Part shown: positions 7,474 through 15,884 of the stretch, piece by piece
How positions within the stretch are numbered: the stretch's first letter is position 1
Layout of the letters: every line of letters starts with the position of its first letter
Assembly (NCBI GenBank): GCA_963794385.1
Contig: CAWCDT010000007.1
Span: forward strand, 1-64,000
Length of the DNA: 64,000 bases
Reading direction: 5' to 3'
Source of the DNA: Gaiellasilicea sp963794385
Lineage (GTDB): Bacteria; Actinomycetota; Thermoleophilia; Gaiellales; Gaiellaceae
Program-made: the position numbers and the translations under genes
The notes under the pieces: model-generated
Told to the model about the DNA's origin: nothing
The model's input: only the letters and a program-made list of their open reading frames with translations
Database searches by the model: none

Positions 7474-8844
7474 TCACTCGGTCGTGCGCGTCAGCAAGGC
7501 GACCGTCTCGACGTGCGGGGTGTGCGGGAACATGTCGACCGGCTGCGCGCGCTCCAGCTCGTAGCCGTAGTCGGCGCGAAGCACCTTCACGTCCGAGGCG
7601 AGCGTGGTCGGGTTGCAGGAGACGTAGACGAGCCTGCCTGCGCCGAGCGCGCCGGTGCGCCGCAGCGCCTTGCCCGCGAGCCCCGCACGCGGCGGGTCGA
7701 CGACCACCACGTCAGGCGGGCCGGCGCGCTCGGCGAGCTCCTCGAGCGACTGGCCGACGTTGCCGGCGAAGAAGGCGGCGTTCCCGATCTTGTTCAGCTC
7801 CAGGTTCTCGAGCGCGCACGCGACCGACTCCTCCGAGATCTCGACCCCCCACACCGAGAGCGCGTCGCGCGCCAGCGAGAGCCCGATCGTGCCCGTCCCG
7901 CAGTAGAGGTCGTAGACCGTCTCGGTCCCGGTCAGTGCCGCGTACTCGATCGCGAGCGCGTAGAGCCGCTCCGCCATCGCCGTGTTCGTCTGCAGGAAGG
8001 CGTTCGGGCGGATGCGGAAGCGCAGCCCGAGCAGCTCCTCCTCGATCGCGTCGTCCCCCCAGAGCAGCGTCGTCGGCAGGTTCGTCACCTCGGCGGGGGT
8101 GTCGTTCACTGCCCAGTGGATCGAGCGAACCTCGGGGAACCGCGTCAACACCTCGACGAGGTAGCCGCGCTCGAACTTCTCCCCGGGCGCCGTGACGAGC
8201 AGGACGAGCGCCTGCTCGGTGTTGCGGCCTTCCCGGACGACGAGGTGCCGGAGGTAGCCGGTCTGCTCGGTCTGGTCGTAGGCGACGAGGTTCTCCTCGC
8301 GCGCCCAGTCGCGGACGGCGTTCCGGATCGCATTGCCGAGGTCGGTCGTGAGCCAGCAGCGCTCGACCTCGAGCACCTCGTCCCACCGGCCCGCCTTGTG
8401 GAAGCCGAGCGCTGGACCGGACGGCGTCTGCGTGAACGAGTACTCGAGCTTGTTCCGGTAGAAGAACGGCGATTCGGCAGGCAGGATCGGCTCGAGCGGC
8501 GGCTCGGCGATCCCGCCGATCCGCTTGAAGGCGTCGCGCACCTGCTCTTCCTTCGCCGCGACCTGGATCGCGTAGTCGAGGTCCTGGAAGCGGCAGCCCC
8601 CGCAGGCCGGGTAGTGCGCGCAGGGCGCGTCGACCCGGTGCGGCGAGGGCTCGAGCACCTCGGTCGCGAGCGCCTCCGCGAACCCGCGCTTCACCTTCGT
8701 CACGCGCGCACGCACACGGTCACCGGGCAGGCCGCGGCGGACGAAGACGACAAAGCCGTTCAGCCGCGCGACGCCGTTGCCGCCGTAGGCCAGCGAGTCG
8801 ACCTGGAGCTCGACCTCCTCGTCCTTCCGCACGGGTGCGGCCAT
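7474..8844 (-). CDS. TrmA/RlmC/RlmD-family (uracil-5)-methyltransferase
   Basis: SAM-dependent methylation of a uridine C5, most likely in 23S rRNA. 456 residues. An N-terminal TRAM RNA-binding domain (about 10-60) precedes an iron-sulfur cluster site with C-x5-C-x2-C in CAHYPACGGC (about 75-85), whose fourth ligand is further on. The methyltransferase core has VYDLYCGTGTIGLSLA as SAM motif I, VVVDPPRAGL, and the catalytic cysteine in VYVSCNPTTLA. Which uridine is modified cannot be decided from the sequence. It is transcribed away from its upstream neighbours and converges on the DUF429 gene. Confidence 0.92.
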   Translation of the reverse strand: MAAPVRKDEEVELQVDSLAYGGNGVARLNGFVVFVRRGLPGDRVRARVTKVKRGFAEALATEVLEPSPHRVDAPCAHYPACGGCRFQDLDYAIQVAAKEEQVRDAFKRIGGIAEPPLEPILPAESPFFYRNKLEYSFTQTPSGPALGFHKAGRWDEVLEVERCWLTTDLGNAIRNAVRDWAREENLVAYDQTEQTGYLRHLVVREGRNTEQALVLLVTAPGEKFERGYLVEVLTRFPEVRSIHWAVNDTPAEVTNLPTTLLWGDDAIEEELLGLRFRIRPNAFLQTNTAMAERLYALAIEYAALTGTETVYDLYCGTGTIGLSLARDALSVWGVEISEESVACALENLELNKIGNAAFFAGNVGQSLEELAERAGPPDVVVVDPPRAGLAGKALRRTGALGAGRLVYVSCNPTTLASDVKVLRADYGYELERAQPVDMFPHTPHVETVALLTRTTE

Positions 8845-8861
8845 GGCCCGGAGGGTAGTCG

Positions 8862-9617
8862 CTACGGATCCCGGCGCGTCATCGACACGGCCCCGGCCAC
8901 GGACAGCAGCGCGGCGTAGCTCAGCGCGAGCAGGATCGACCAGCCGGCAGGAAGCACGAACTCACTTCCCTCGCCCCCCACGATCCCCCCGAGTGAGGAG
9001 CCCGGGAGGAACTTCGAGATCGGATCCGGCTCACCGACCTCGGTGAACAGAAGCCCCGAGAGCACGGTGATGAGCGACTCGACGACGAGGATCCAGACGA
9101 ACCAGCCGACGAGGGCGCCAACCTGGCTCTGCACGATCGCGCCGACCGCCGCCGCGACGACTGCCGTGAGCACGAACGCAACCACGACCCGGCCGACGGC
9201 CTCGAGCGCCTGGCCGTCGAGCGGCAGCGAGTCGCCGCGGGCGGACAGCCAGGGCAGCGCGACGAGCGCCGTCACGAGCAGGGCGGCGACGGCGAAGGCG
9301 AGCCCGGCGATCGCGGCTGCGCTCAGCTTCGCCGCGAGCACACGCACGCGTTGCGGGGCGGCGAGGAACGTCGTCATGATCGTTCCGTGCCGGTACTCGC
9401 TCGTGACGATCAGGATCCCGATGACGGCCGTGAACGTGTTCCCGAAGCTCGCGGCCTGTCCGAGCGAGAGCGCCCGGTCCAGCTCGTCGCTGTCGACCGC
9501 GCCCGAGCCGACGAACCCTGCGGCCGCGATCCCGCACAGCAGTACGGACGCAAGCAGGAGCACCCACGACGTCCGAATCGTGCGCAGCTTGACGAGCTCG
9601 GAGCCGAGCAGCCTCAC
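8862..9617 (-). CDS. ABC-2-type transporter permease
   Basis: 251 residues with six hydrophobic segments, the membrane part of an export ABC system. The block LIVTSEYRHGTIMTTFLAAPQRVRVLAAK is the conserved cytoplasmic region of ABC-2 permeases (EYRxGTI). The GTG start at 9617 overlaps the stop of the ATPase gene as GTGA, so the two are translationally coupled. Substrate unknown; systems of this size often export antibiotics, lipids or carbohydrates. Confidence 0.87.
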   Translation of the reverse strand: MRLLGSELVKLRTIRTSWVLLLASVLLCGIAAAGFVGSGAVDSDELDRALSLGQAASFGNTFTAVIGILIVTSEYRHGTIMTTFLAAPQRVRVLAAKLSAAAIAGLAFAVAALLVTALVALPWLSARGDSLPLDGQALEAVGRVVVAFVLTAVVAAAVGAIVQSQVGALVGWFVWILVVESLITVLSGLLFTEVGEPDPISKFLPGSSLGGIVGGEGSEFVLPAGWSILLALSYAALLSVAGAVSMTRRDP

Positions 9618-10504
9618 GCGGGAGTGCTCGCTCCCTCGGTCAACTCGAGGAAGATGTCCTCGAGCGAGCCTGACTCGGCGACGAGCTCGTGCAGCACGAT
9701 CCCGTTGGCAGCCGCGACCTCGCCGATGCGCGCGGCCACTGCGTCGACGGCGAGGGCGCCGTCGCTCGTCGCGGTCGCCTCGATGCCTTCGCGGCGGAGC
9801 GCAGCAGCGAGCTGGTCCGCTTGCGGCGAGCGCACACGCGTCCCCCGGACGCCGCCCGCGAGCACGTCGCCCATGGGCGCCTGCCGGATGAGCTTCCCCT
9901 TTGCGATGATGATCACGTCGTCCGCGAGCTGGGCCATCTCGGTGAGCACGTGGCTCGAGACGAGTACGGTCCGGCCGCCCGCGGCGAGCGAGCGCAGCAG
10001 GTCGCGCAGCCAACGGATCCCCTGCGGGTCGAGCCCGTTCGCGGGCTCGTCGAGGATCAGCACCTGTGGGTCGCCGAGGAGCGCGCCAGCGAGCGAGAGC
10101 CGCTGCTTCATCCCGAGTGAATAGCCCTTCGCGCGCCGGTTCCGGGCGGCGGTGAGATCGACGAGTTCGAGCATCTCGTCGATGCGGGCTTCGTCGATCC
10201 CCCCCGCTGCCGCGATGGTGCGCAGGTGGTTACGGCCCGTACGGCCGGGATGGAAGGCGTTCGCCTCGAGGATCGCGCCGACCGTCCGCGTCGGATCGTC
10301 GAGCTCCGGGTAGTGCTTGCCGAGGATGCGCACGTCGCCGCTCGTGACGTGGAGGAGCGCGACGAGCGAGCGCAGCGTCGTCGTCTTGCCGGCGCCGTTC
10401 GGCCCGAGGAACCCCGTAACCCGCCCGGCCTCGGCCCGGAACGAGAGGTCATCGACGGCGAGGACCTTGCCGTACCGCTTCGTCAGGTGCGAAACCTCGA
10501 TCAA
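9614..10504 (-). CDS. ABC transporter ATP-binding protein (drug/bacitracin-type)
   Basis: 296 residues. Walker A GPNGAGKT (about 33-40), signature YSLGMKQRLSLAGALLG, Walker B LILDEPANGLDP and the switch histidine in VLVSSHVLTEM. The ~80-residue C-terminal extension is that of the DrrA/BcrA export group. The start is a TTG at 10504, overlapping the YjbQ stop as TTGA. It partners the permease at 8862-9617. Confidence 0.93.
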   Translation of the reverse strand: MIEVSHLTKRYGKVLAVDDLSFRAEAGRVTGFLGPNGAGKTTTLRSLVALLHVTSGDVRILGKHYPELDDPTRTVGAILEANAFHPGRTGRNHLRTIAAAGGIDEARIDEMLELVDLTAARNRRAKGYSLGMKQRLSLAGALLGDPQVLILDEPANGLDPQGIRWLRDLLRSLAAGGRTVLVSSHVLTEMAQLADDVIIIAKGKLIRQAPMGDVLAGGVRGTRVRSPQADQLAAALRREGIEATATSDGALAVDAVAARIGEVAAANGIVLHELVAESGSLEDIFLELTEGASTPA

Positions 10505-10899
10505 GACAATGTCGTCACGTAGACGGAGCGTTCCCTCGGCCCGTCGAACTCGCAGAGGAAGATCCCCTGCCAGGTGCCGAGCGCGAGCCGGCCGTCCCGG
10601 ACCGGCACGAGCACGTCCGAGCCCATGAACGCTGCGCGGATGTGGGTCGGTGCGTTCTCCTCCCCCTCCTCGACGTGCTGCCAGGGCCAGTCCTCCGAGA
10701 CGATCCGCTCGAGCGCGGCCTCGAAGTCGCGCGCCACGGCCGGGTCGGCGTGCTCGTTGATCGTCACGCCCGCGGTCGTGTGCGGCACGTACACGAGCAC
10801 CGCTGCGGCGCCGTCGACCTCCCCCAGCGCCTCCTGCACCTGCGCCGTGATGTCGAGGAGCTGGCTGTGGCGCTCCGTCCGGACCCTGAACTCCCGCAC
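10501..10899 (-). CDS. yjbQ: YjbQ-family (UPF0047) protein
   Basis: 132 residues. The blocks VLVYVPHTTAGVTINEHADPAV, WQHVEEGEENAPTHIRAAFMG and LALGTWQGIFLCEFDGPRERSVYV are those of the YjbQ family, a small trimeric fold reported to have weak thiamin-phosphate-synthase activity; the real role is unclear. Conserved histidines and glutamates suggest a metal site. The GTG at 10899 gives the usual family length; the longer reading frame runs back into the hairpin region. First gene of a three-gene overlapping unit with the ABC exporter. Confidence 0.9.
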   Translation of the reverse strand: MREFRVRTERHSQLLDITAQVQEALGEVDGAAAVLVYVPHTTAGVTINEHADPAVARDFEAALERIVSEDWPWQHVEEGEENAPTHIRAAFMGSDVLVPVRDGRLALGTWQGIFLCEFDGPRERSVYVTTLS

Positions 10900-10921
10900 G
10901 GCGCGTATCCTAGGCCGCGTC

Positions 10922-11015
10922 GCAAGCCTGCGGCTTGCTCCCGTGGGGGAAACCATGTTTCCCCCACGAGCCCCCTTCTTTCACTTTGGGTGGGGGAACC
11001 TCCCGGTTCCCCCAC
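10922..11015. terminator. Array of three hairpins in a divergent intergenic region
   Basis: Three stem-loops in 94 bases: gcaagcc-TGC-ggcttgc (10922-10938), an 11-bp stem cgtgggggaaa with loop CCATG (10942-10968), and an 11-bp stem gtgggggaacc with loop TCCC (10990-11015). The second is followed by a pyrimidine-rich stretch on the + strand. The last two share the arm GTGGGGGAA. They lie between the divergent YjbQ and peptidase genes, so they are not simple gene-end terminators; a leader or repeat role is equally possible. Confidence 0.45.
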
Positions 11016-11046
11016 ACCCCCTCCCCACATCGGTCAGAATCGACCG

Positions 11047-12546
11047 ATGGGCGAGGGGGCGTTCTCCGACAACGAGCTGGACGGCTACCGCGCCGGCGCC
11101 GATCGCTTCCTCGCCGAGCTCGACGAGGAGTACTACCTCCACTACGCCGGGCTCAAGGCTGAGCTCGAGCTGCGGCCGATCTACGAGCGTCACGCCGACC
11201 TGATCGAGCTGGGCACCGTGAAACGGCTCGGCGACGCCGTCCGCGGCCGCGAGAACCGGGAGCTCTTCCGCTTCGGGTGCGAGAGCTACCTCGGCGAGCT
11301 GACCCGCGAGCAGGCCGAGCGGATCGCCGACCTCGAGGCGACGCTCGAGACCCCGCACGACGGCGGCAAGGTCGGCTACCGGATGCTGCCACCGACGATC
11401 GCGAACACCGCCGACCGAGCGACGCGCGCGCGGCTCGAGCAGGCGCGCAACGAGCTGACCGAGGAGCACCTGAACCCGCTCCACCTCCAGGCCGTCCGGG
11501 CGACACAGCTCGCGGTTCCCGAGCTGGGCGCGCCCACGTACTTCGAGCTCTACCGCGACCGCTTGCAGTTCGACCTCGAGGGGCTCGCGGCGCAGTGCCG
11601 CGCCTTCCTCGCCTCGACCGAGCTGCTGTACGAGGAGTCGATGGACCGCCTGCTGCGCGAACGCGTCGGCGTCGGGCTCGCGGACGCCGAGCGCTACGAC
11701 GTGCGCCGCCTCTTCCGCGGCTCGGACTGGGACGAGGCGTTCCCCGCCGACCGGATGGTGCCGGCCCTCCGCGGCACGCTGGCGACCCTCGGGATCGACC
11801 TCGATGCGCAGGAGAACGTCCACCTCGACATCGAGGAGCGGCCGACGAAGACCCCGCGTGCGTTCTGTGCTCCCATCGAGATTCCGGGCAAGGTGATGCT
11901 CGTGATCCAGCCGCAGGGCGGCCCCGACGACTGGTACGCCCTCTTCCACGAGGCGGGGCACACAGAGCACTTCGCCTTCACGAGCCCCGATCTGCGAGTG
12001 GAGGAGAAGCGGCTGGGCGACAACGCCGTCACCGAGGGCTGGGCGATGCTATTCGACCACCTCATCGACGACCGCGCGTGGCTCACACACCTGCTCGACT
12101 TTCCGCGGCCGGAGACGTTCGCGGCCGAGGGCGCCGTACAGCTCTTCTTCTTCGTCCGCCGTTACTGCGCGAAGCTGCTCTACGAGCTCGAATTCCACGC
12201 CGCGCCGGACGTCACCCAGCTGCAATCCCGCTACGTCGAGCTGCTCGGAGACGCGCTCAAGGTGGAGCCGTCCCCGACGGACTATCTCGCCGACATCGAC
12301 CCCGGCTACTACGTGGTCTCCTACCTACGCGCCTGGGCCTTCTCGGCGCAGATGACGACCTTCATGCGCGAGGAGTTCGGCACCGACTGGTTCCGCAAGC
12401 GCGCGGCCGGATCGCTCCTGACCGACCTCTGGGCGCTCGGGCAGAAGCCGACCGCCGACGAGCTCCTGAAGGACGTAACGGGCGCCGCGGTCGAGCTGGA
12501 AGCGGTCGCGGAGCAGGTCCGCGACGGTATCCCGGCACCGGCCTAG
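11047..12546 (+). CDS. HEXXH zinc metallopeptidase (M3-like)
   Basis: 499 residues, mostly helical. FHEAGHTEHF gives the HExxH zinc-binding motif at H301, and EGWAMLFDHL about 30 residues later supplies the third ligand (E330), the gluzincin spacing. The overall layout resembles oligopeptidases of clan MA such as M3. No signal peptide or membrane segment, so a cytoplasmic peptidase is expected. The ATG at 11047 begins MGEGAFSDNELDGY. Its stop overlaps the convergent ferritin gene by four bases. Confidence 0.82.
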   Translation: MGEGAFSDNELDGYRAGADRFLAELDEEYYLHYAGLKAELELRPIYERHADLIELGTVKRLGDAVRGRENRELFRFGCESYLGELTREQAERIADLEATLETPHDGGKVGYRMLPPTIANTADRATRARLEQARNELTEEHLNPLHLQAVRATQLAVPELGAPTYFELYRDRLQFDLEGLAAQCRAFLASTELLYEESMDRLLRERVGVGLADAERYDVRRLFRGSDWDEAFPADRMVPALRGTLATLGIDLDAQENVHLDIEERPTKTPRAFCAPIEIPGKVMLVIQPQGGPDDWYALFHEAGHTEHFAFTSPDLRVEEKRLGDNAVTEGWAMLFDHLIDDRAWLTHLLDFPRPETFAAEGAVQLFFFVRRYCAKLLYELEFHAAPDVTQLQSRYVELLGDALKVEPSPTDYLADIDPGYYVVSYLRAWAFSAQMTTFMREEFGTDWFRKRAAGSLLTDLWALGQKPTADELLKDVTGAAVELEAVAEQVRDGIPAPA

Positions 12547-13070
12547 AGCGCACCGCCCGCCGCGGGCGGAACGCCGGCTTCGAGCTCGGACTCGCCGCCT
12601 GCCTCGCGCGCGAGGTAGTCCTCGATCAGCATGACGTTGTCCTGCGACCGCTCGACGACGGTGAGGAGCGCGGCCATCGAGGACACCTCCTCGCGCTGCT
12701 CCTGCAGGAACCAGTGCAGGAACTGCTCGCCGACGAGGTCGCCCTCCGACCGGGCGAGCTGGGCGAGGTTCTTGATCTGCTCGGTCACCCGCTTCTCTTG
12801 CTCGAGCGCCAGGCGGACGGGCTCGACGACGTCGGCGAACTCGGTCTGCGGCGCCTCGACGCCGGGGACCGCGACCGTCTCGTCTGCATCGAGCAGGTAC
12901 TGGACGATCATCATCGCGTGGTTGCGCTCCTCGACCGCCTGCCGGTAGAAGTGCGCGGCGAGCCGCGGCAGGGTCTGGGAGTCGTAGTGGACCGCGATCG
13001 CGACGTACTGCTGCGACGCCGCGAACTCGTGCCCCACTTGCTCATTCAGGCCGTCCGGGAAGCTGCCCAC
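12543..13070 (-). CDS. Ferritin-like iron storage protein
   Basis: 175 residues. Ferroxidase-site residues are visible: E in GHEFAASQQYVAIAVHY, E-x-x-H in EERNHAMMIVQYL, a glutamate in EQEKRVTEQI, and a glutamine in LQEQREEVSSM. This matches bacterial non-heme ferritins, which oxidise ferrous iron and store it in a 24-mer. The GTG at 13070 (VGSFPDGLNEQ) gives the normal family length. Confidence 0.9.
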   Translation of the reverse strand: MGSFPDGLNEQVGHEFAASQQYVAIAVHYDSQTLPRLAAHFYRQAVEERNHAMMIVQYLLDADETVAVPGVEAPQTEFADVVEPVRLALEQEKRVTEQIKNLAQLARSEGDLVGEQFLHWFLQEQREEVSSMAALLTVVERSQDNVMLIEDYLAREAGGESELEAGVPPAAGGAL

Positions 13071-13175
13071 GCGGACGACTCTACTGGGTGAGGAACCGCG
13101 GGCTGCGGCGGCCCGTTTCTGCGTGTCGCGACCGCCGCCCTCGAAGAGGCCGTGCGTGCGCCGTAGGATCGCGCC

Positions 13176-13856
13176 GTGCTGCCGCTGCGCGACAACGTGC
13201 CGACGCGCCACTTCCCGGTCGTCACGGTCACGCTGATCGCGATCAACGTCCTCGTCTGGGTGCTCTACCAGCTGCCCGACCTGGAGGGCTCGGTCGACGA
13301 GCTTGCCTACCACCCCTGCGAGGTCGACGGCTCGTGCCCGACGATCGGGCAGGGCTGGCTCCTCACCGCGCTCACGTCGATGTTCATGCACGGGAGCTGG
13401 GCGCACCTGCTCGGGAACATGCTCTTCCTCTGGATCTTCGGCAACAACGTCGAGGACGCGCTCGGGCACGTGCGCTACCTCCTCTTCTACCTCGTCGGCG
13501 GCTTCGCGGCGACGGCGACGCAGACGTTCGTCACGCTCGCCTTCGGCGGCGACGCCGAGGCGGCGATCCCGAACGTGGGCGCAAGCGGCGCGGTCTCTGC
13601 CGTGCTCGGCGGCTACATCGTGCTGCTGCCGCATGCCAAGGTGCTGACGGTGATCTTCTTCTTCCTGCGCGAGGTCCCGGCGATCTTCTTCCTTGGAATC
13701 TGGTTCGGCTTCCAGCTCCTCGAGGGGAGCACGTCGCTCGCGACGCCGCAGGAGGGCGGCGGCGTCGCTTTCTTCGCCCACATCGGCGGTTTCGTCTTCG
13801 GCGCGCTCGCCGTGAAGCTCGCCCAGAAACGCCGCCCACTTGCTCCGACACACTGA
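13176..13856 (+). CDS. Rhomboid-family intramembrane serine protease
   Basis: 226 residues, six membrane segments. The serine motif GASGAVSAVLGG and the histidine in FFAHIGGFVFG form the catalytic dyad; HGSWAHLLGNMLFLWIFG is the conserved H-x7-N helix. Cleaves membrane proteins within the bilayer. The GTG start at 13176 gives a short cytoplasmic N-terminus. Followed after two bases by the minimal zincin gene, so the two are probably co-transcribed. Confidence 0.94.
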   Translation: MLPLRDNVPTRHFPVVTVTLIAINVLVWVLYQLPDLEGSVDELAYHPCEVDGSCPTIGQGWLLTALTSMFMHGSWAHLLGNMLFLWIFGNNVEDALGHVRYLLFYLVGGFAATATQTFVTLAFGGDAEAAIPNVGASGAVSAVLGGYIVLLPHAKVLTVIFFFLREVPAIFFLGIWFGFQLLEGSTSLATPQEGGGVAFFAHIGGFVFGALAVKLAQKRRPLAPTH

Positions 13857-13858
13857 CG

Positions 13859-14161
13859 ATGGCGAGCTTCGAAGAGCACGTGCAGAACGCGCTCGACCTG
13901 CTGCCGCCGCACCTGGCGAAGGGGCTCGAGAACGTGGCCGTGGTGATCGAGGAGGAGAACCCGGACGAGCCCGATCTCTACGGCCTCTTCGACTGGCCGG
14001 AGTACATGCCCGCGAAGATCTCGATCTACCGGCGTCCGCTCGTCGAGGACTTCGATGACCCGGCCGAGCTCGAGGAGGAGATTCGGGTCACCGTCCTCCA
14101 CGAGCTCGCGCACTACTTCGGCATGGACGAGGACCAGATCTCCGGGCTCGGCTACGAGTAG
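13859..14161 (+). CDS. Minimal zincin-like metallopeptidase family protein
   Basis: 100 residues. VLHELAHYFGMDEDQ carries HExxHxxGxxE/D, and EDPDLYGLFDWPEYMP-type sequence precedes it, matching the small acidic metallopeptidase family common in actinobacteria (DUF1025-like). No signal peptide. Biological substrate is not known. ATG at 13859, two bases after the rhomboid stop. Confidence 0.85.
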   Translation: MASFEEHVQNALDLLPPHLAKGLENVAVVIEEENPDEPDLYGLFDWPEYMPAKISIYRRPLVEDFDDPAELEEEIRVTVLHELAHYFGMDEDQISGLGYE

Positions 14162-14257
14162 GCGTCTCTTCCGCTCCGGTCAACGACCTATGTTGTGATT
14201 CTGTTGAGGCGCGGGGCCGCTGGAATACTCAGCGGCGCGGCGCTCGTTTCAACTGGC

Positions 14258-14500
14258 ATGAACACGATTTCCGAGATTCATGCCGAGATCGAGCGCCTGA
14301 GCGACGCGCGCGGGGAACTGTGGCAGGCCCTCTCGCACGGCCGGCAGCAGGCGATCGTGGACGAGATCAAGTTGATCGACGAGCAGCTGGTGGCCCTCTG
14401 GGATCGGCACCGTGCCGAGCGGGCGCGCATCCGCTTCGGCGAGCGCGAGGACATCGTGCGCCGCGCCCGCCAGGAAGAGCGCCTGGAGCGCGCCGCTTAG
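14258..14500 (+). CDS. Small coiled-coil protein (DUF2630-like)
   Basis: 80 residues, almost entirely helical. The block LIDEQLVALWDRHRAERARIRFGE resembles the conserved W-D-x-x-R-x-R-R-A-x-x-x-F-G-E pattern of DUF2630, an uncharacterised actinobacterial family. An in-frame codon further upstream (14195) would add 21 residues of poor quality, so the ATG at 14258 is preferred. Confidence 0.7.
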   Translation: MNTISEIHAEIERLSDARGELWQALSHGRQQAIVDEIKLIDEQLVALWDRHRAERARIRFGEREDIVRRARQEERLERAA

Positions 14501-14521
14501 CCAGCTACCATCGGCCGCAGG

Positions 14522-15472
14522 ATGGGCCTGAAGGGGTTGTTCGACAAGAGCGACGCCTCCGACCTCGAGTCGGAGCGCGAAGCTCTGCGCCGCCAGCGCG
14601 CCGAGGCGGCCCAGGAGCTGGCCGTGCTGAAGCGGACGCTCGCCGAGCGGGTCGCCGCGGTGCAGCGGCACGAGCGCGAGCTGGCCGAGGCGACCGAACG
14701 AGTCGAGAGGCGCGAGCAGAAGCTCGAGCGCGGACGCGGCGCGCGCCTCGAAGCCGTCCGCCTGAAGCTCGCCGAGGCGAAGGAAGCGCGCGCCATGCTC
14801 GACGTCCGCCGAGCCGAGGTGGAGGCCAGGGAGGCCGCTGTGGCAGCCCGGGAGGCGGCGCTCGACGGCCGCGACGAGCCGCCGGCGGTCGCGCCTGCCG
14901 TTCCGCCGGCCCCGACGCCGGACGCCGAGCTGGAGAAGTTCGCGGCCGAGCTCGTCGCCCGCGAGCAGTCGCTCGACGCCCGAGCCGCCGAGCTCGATGG
15001 ACGGGCAACGGAGCTGGAGGCGCGACTCACCGAGCTGGACGCGCGCGACGCCGAGCTGGAGGCCCGGCGGACCGCCCTCGAGGAACGCGAGGCAGCCGCA
15101 GCGGAGCACGAGGAGGAGACGGACGAGAACGCCGTCCCTACTGTGGACGCCGACGAGCTGGAGCGGATCGAGGCCAAGCTGGCGGAGCTGCACGAGGCGG
15201 AGCAGGCCTTCGCCCGCACGCGAGCCGAGCTCGCCGCCCGGAGCGACGCGCTCTCCGAGCAGGAGGCGGCCCTCGCCGCTCGCGAGCGGGCGTTCGGCAC
15301 GTCGCTGCCGCCGCGCACAGCGGAGCTCGAGGCGCTCGAAGTCCGGATCCGCCGCCTCGAGCAGGACGGCAGTCCGCGCAAGGCGGCGCCGAAGACCTTC
15401 AGCGCCGGCCTGCGCGCCCTCGAGGAGCGCGGCCTGCGTGGCGGCCGCGCGCCCGACGAGCCTCTACACTGA
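14522..15472 (+). CDS. Long coiled-coil protein
   Basis: 316 residues rich in Ala, Glu and Arg with heptad repeats (AELEARxxELDARxAEL) in two segments, about 15-120 and 145-290, separated by a Pro-rich linker (PPAVAPAVPPAPTPD). No enzyme motif, signal peptide or membrane segment. Such proteins often act as cytoplasmic scaffolds or DNA-associated proteins, but no function is assignable. Starts 21 bases after the preceding small coiled-coil gene and ends 10 bases before tRNA-Ala. Confidence 0.75.
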   Translation: MGLKGLFDKSDASDLESEREALRRQRAEAAQELAVLKRTLAERVAAVQRHERELAEATERVERREQKLERGRGARLEAVRLKLAEAKEARAMLDVRRAEVEAREAAVAAREAALDGRDEPPAVAPAVPPAPTPDAELEKFAAELVAREQSLDARAAELDGRATELEARLTELDARDAELEARRTALEEREAAAAEHEEETDENAVPTVDADELERIEAKLAELHEAEQAFARTRAELAARSDALSEQEAALAARERAFGTSLPPRTAELEALEVRIRRLEQDGSPRKAAPKTFSAGLRALEERGLRGGRAPDEPLH

Positions 15473-15482
15473 AGTCCCGCGT

Positions 15483-15555
15483 GGGGCGTTAGCTCAGCTG
15501 GGAGAGCGCCGCCTTTGCAAGGCGGAGGTCGCCGGTTCGATCCCGGCACGCTCCA
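15483..15555 (+). tRNA. tRNA-Ala (anticodon TGC)
   Basis: 73 bases forming a complete cloverleaf: acceptor GGGGCGT/ACGCTCC with one G-T pair, D-arm with AGCTCAGCTGGGAGAGC, anticodon arm CCGCC-TTTGCAA-GGCGG with TGC at 15516-15518, and T-arm with GGTTCGATCCC. The discriminator base is A. CCA is not encoded (the next bases are CAC). Confidence 0.97.
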
Positions 15556-15561
15556 CACGAG

Positions 15562-15585
15562 AAAGGCCCGCAAATGCGGGCCTTT
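15562..15585 (+). terminator. tRNA-Ala terminator
   Basis: Perfect 10-bp stem aaaggcccgc/gcgggccttt with an AAAT loop, six bases after the tRNA and followed by CGTTTCTT. Confidence 0.85.
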
Positions 15586-15758
15586 CGTTTCTTCGCTGGT
15601 TGTCGGACACAACGCCGTCGGGAATGACCCGATCGTGTCATGTACGGCCCCGCCGCCCGCACGTACCGTGGGCCATGCGAGTCCGGTGCCCGAGCCGGTC
15701 ACGGCCCGGCAACGGTACACCCCTGCGGCAGGCGGGGCCTGCCCGGGCTCGCTTCACC

Positions 15759-15791
15759 GCGCGAGAGACTCGACCACCGAGTCTCTCGCGC
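15759..15791. other. 14-bp perfect palindrome in a gene-free stretch
   Basis: gcgcgagagactcg pairs perfectly with its reverse complement across the loop ACCAC. It is the main feature of the ~300-base gap 15586-15884, in which I see no gene. It could be a terminator or an operator. Confidence 0.5.
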
Positions 15792-15815
15792 AACCTCTTT
15801 GGCCTGGCTCGGTAG

Positions 15816-15827
15816 GGCACGCTCCAC
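15816..15827. repeat. Duplicate of the tRNA-Ala 3' end
   Basis: GGCACGCTCCAC repeats the end of the tRNA-Ala gene (15545-15556) in the same direction 271 bases downstream, followed by CGAGA in both and then by a similar hairpin. This is the layout left by tRNA-targeted integration, although no integrase is nearby. Confidence 0.45.
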
Positions 15828-15837
15828 GAGACGAACG

Positions 15838-15865
15838 ACGAAGGTCCGCACATGCGGGCCTTCGT
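15838..15865. terminator. Hairpin terminator, diverged copy of the tRNA terminator
   Basis: 12-bp stem acgaaggtccgc/gcgggccttcgt with loop ACAT. Its core GGTCCGCACATGCGGGCC resembles the tRNA terminator's GGCCCGCAAATGCGGGCC. It is placed 20 bases after the stop of the minus-strand gene that follows and probably ends it. Confidence 0.6.
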
Positions 15866-15884
15866 GGTACCGCTTACACCGACT

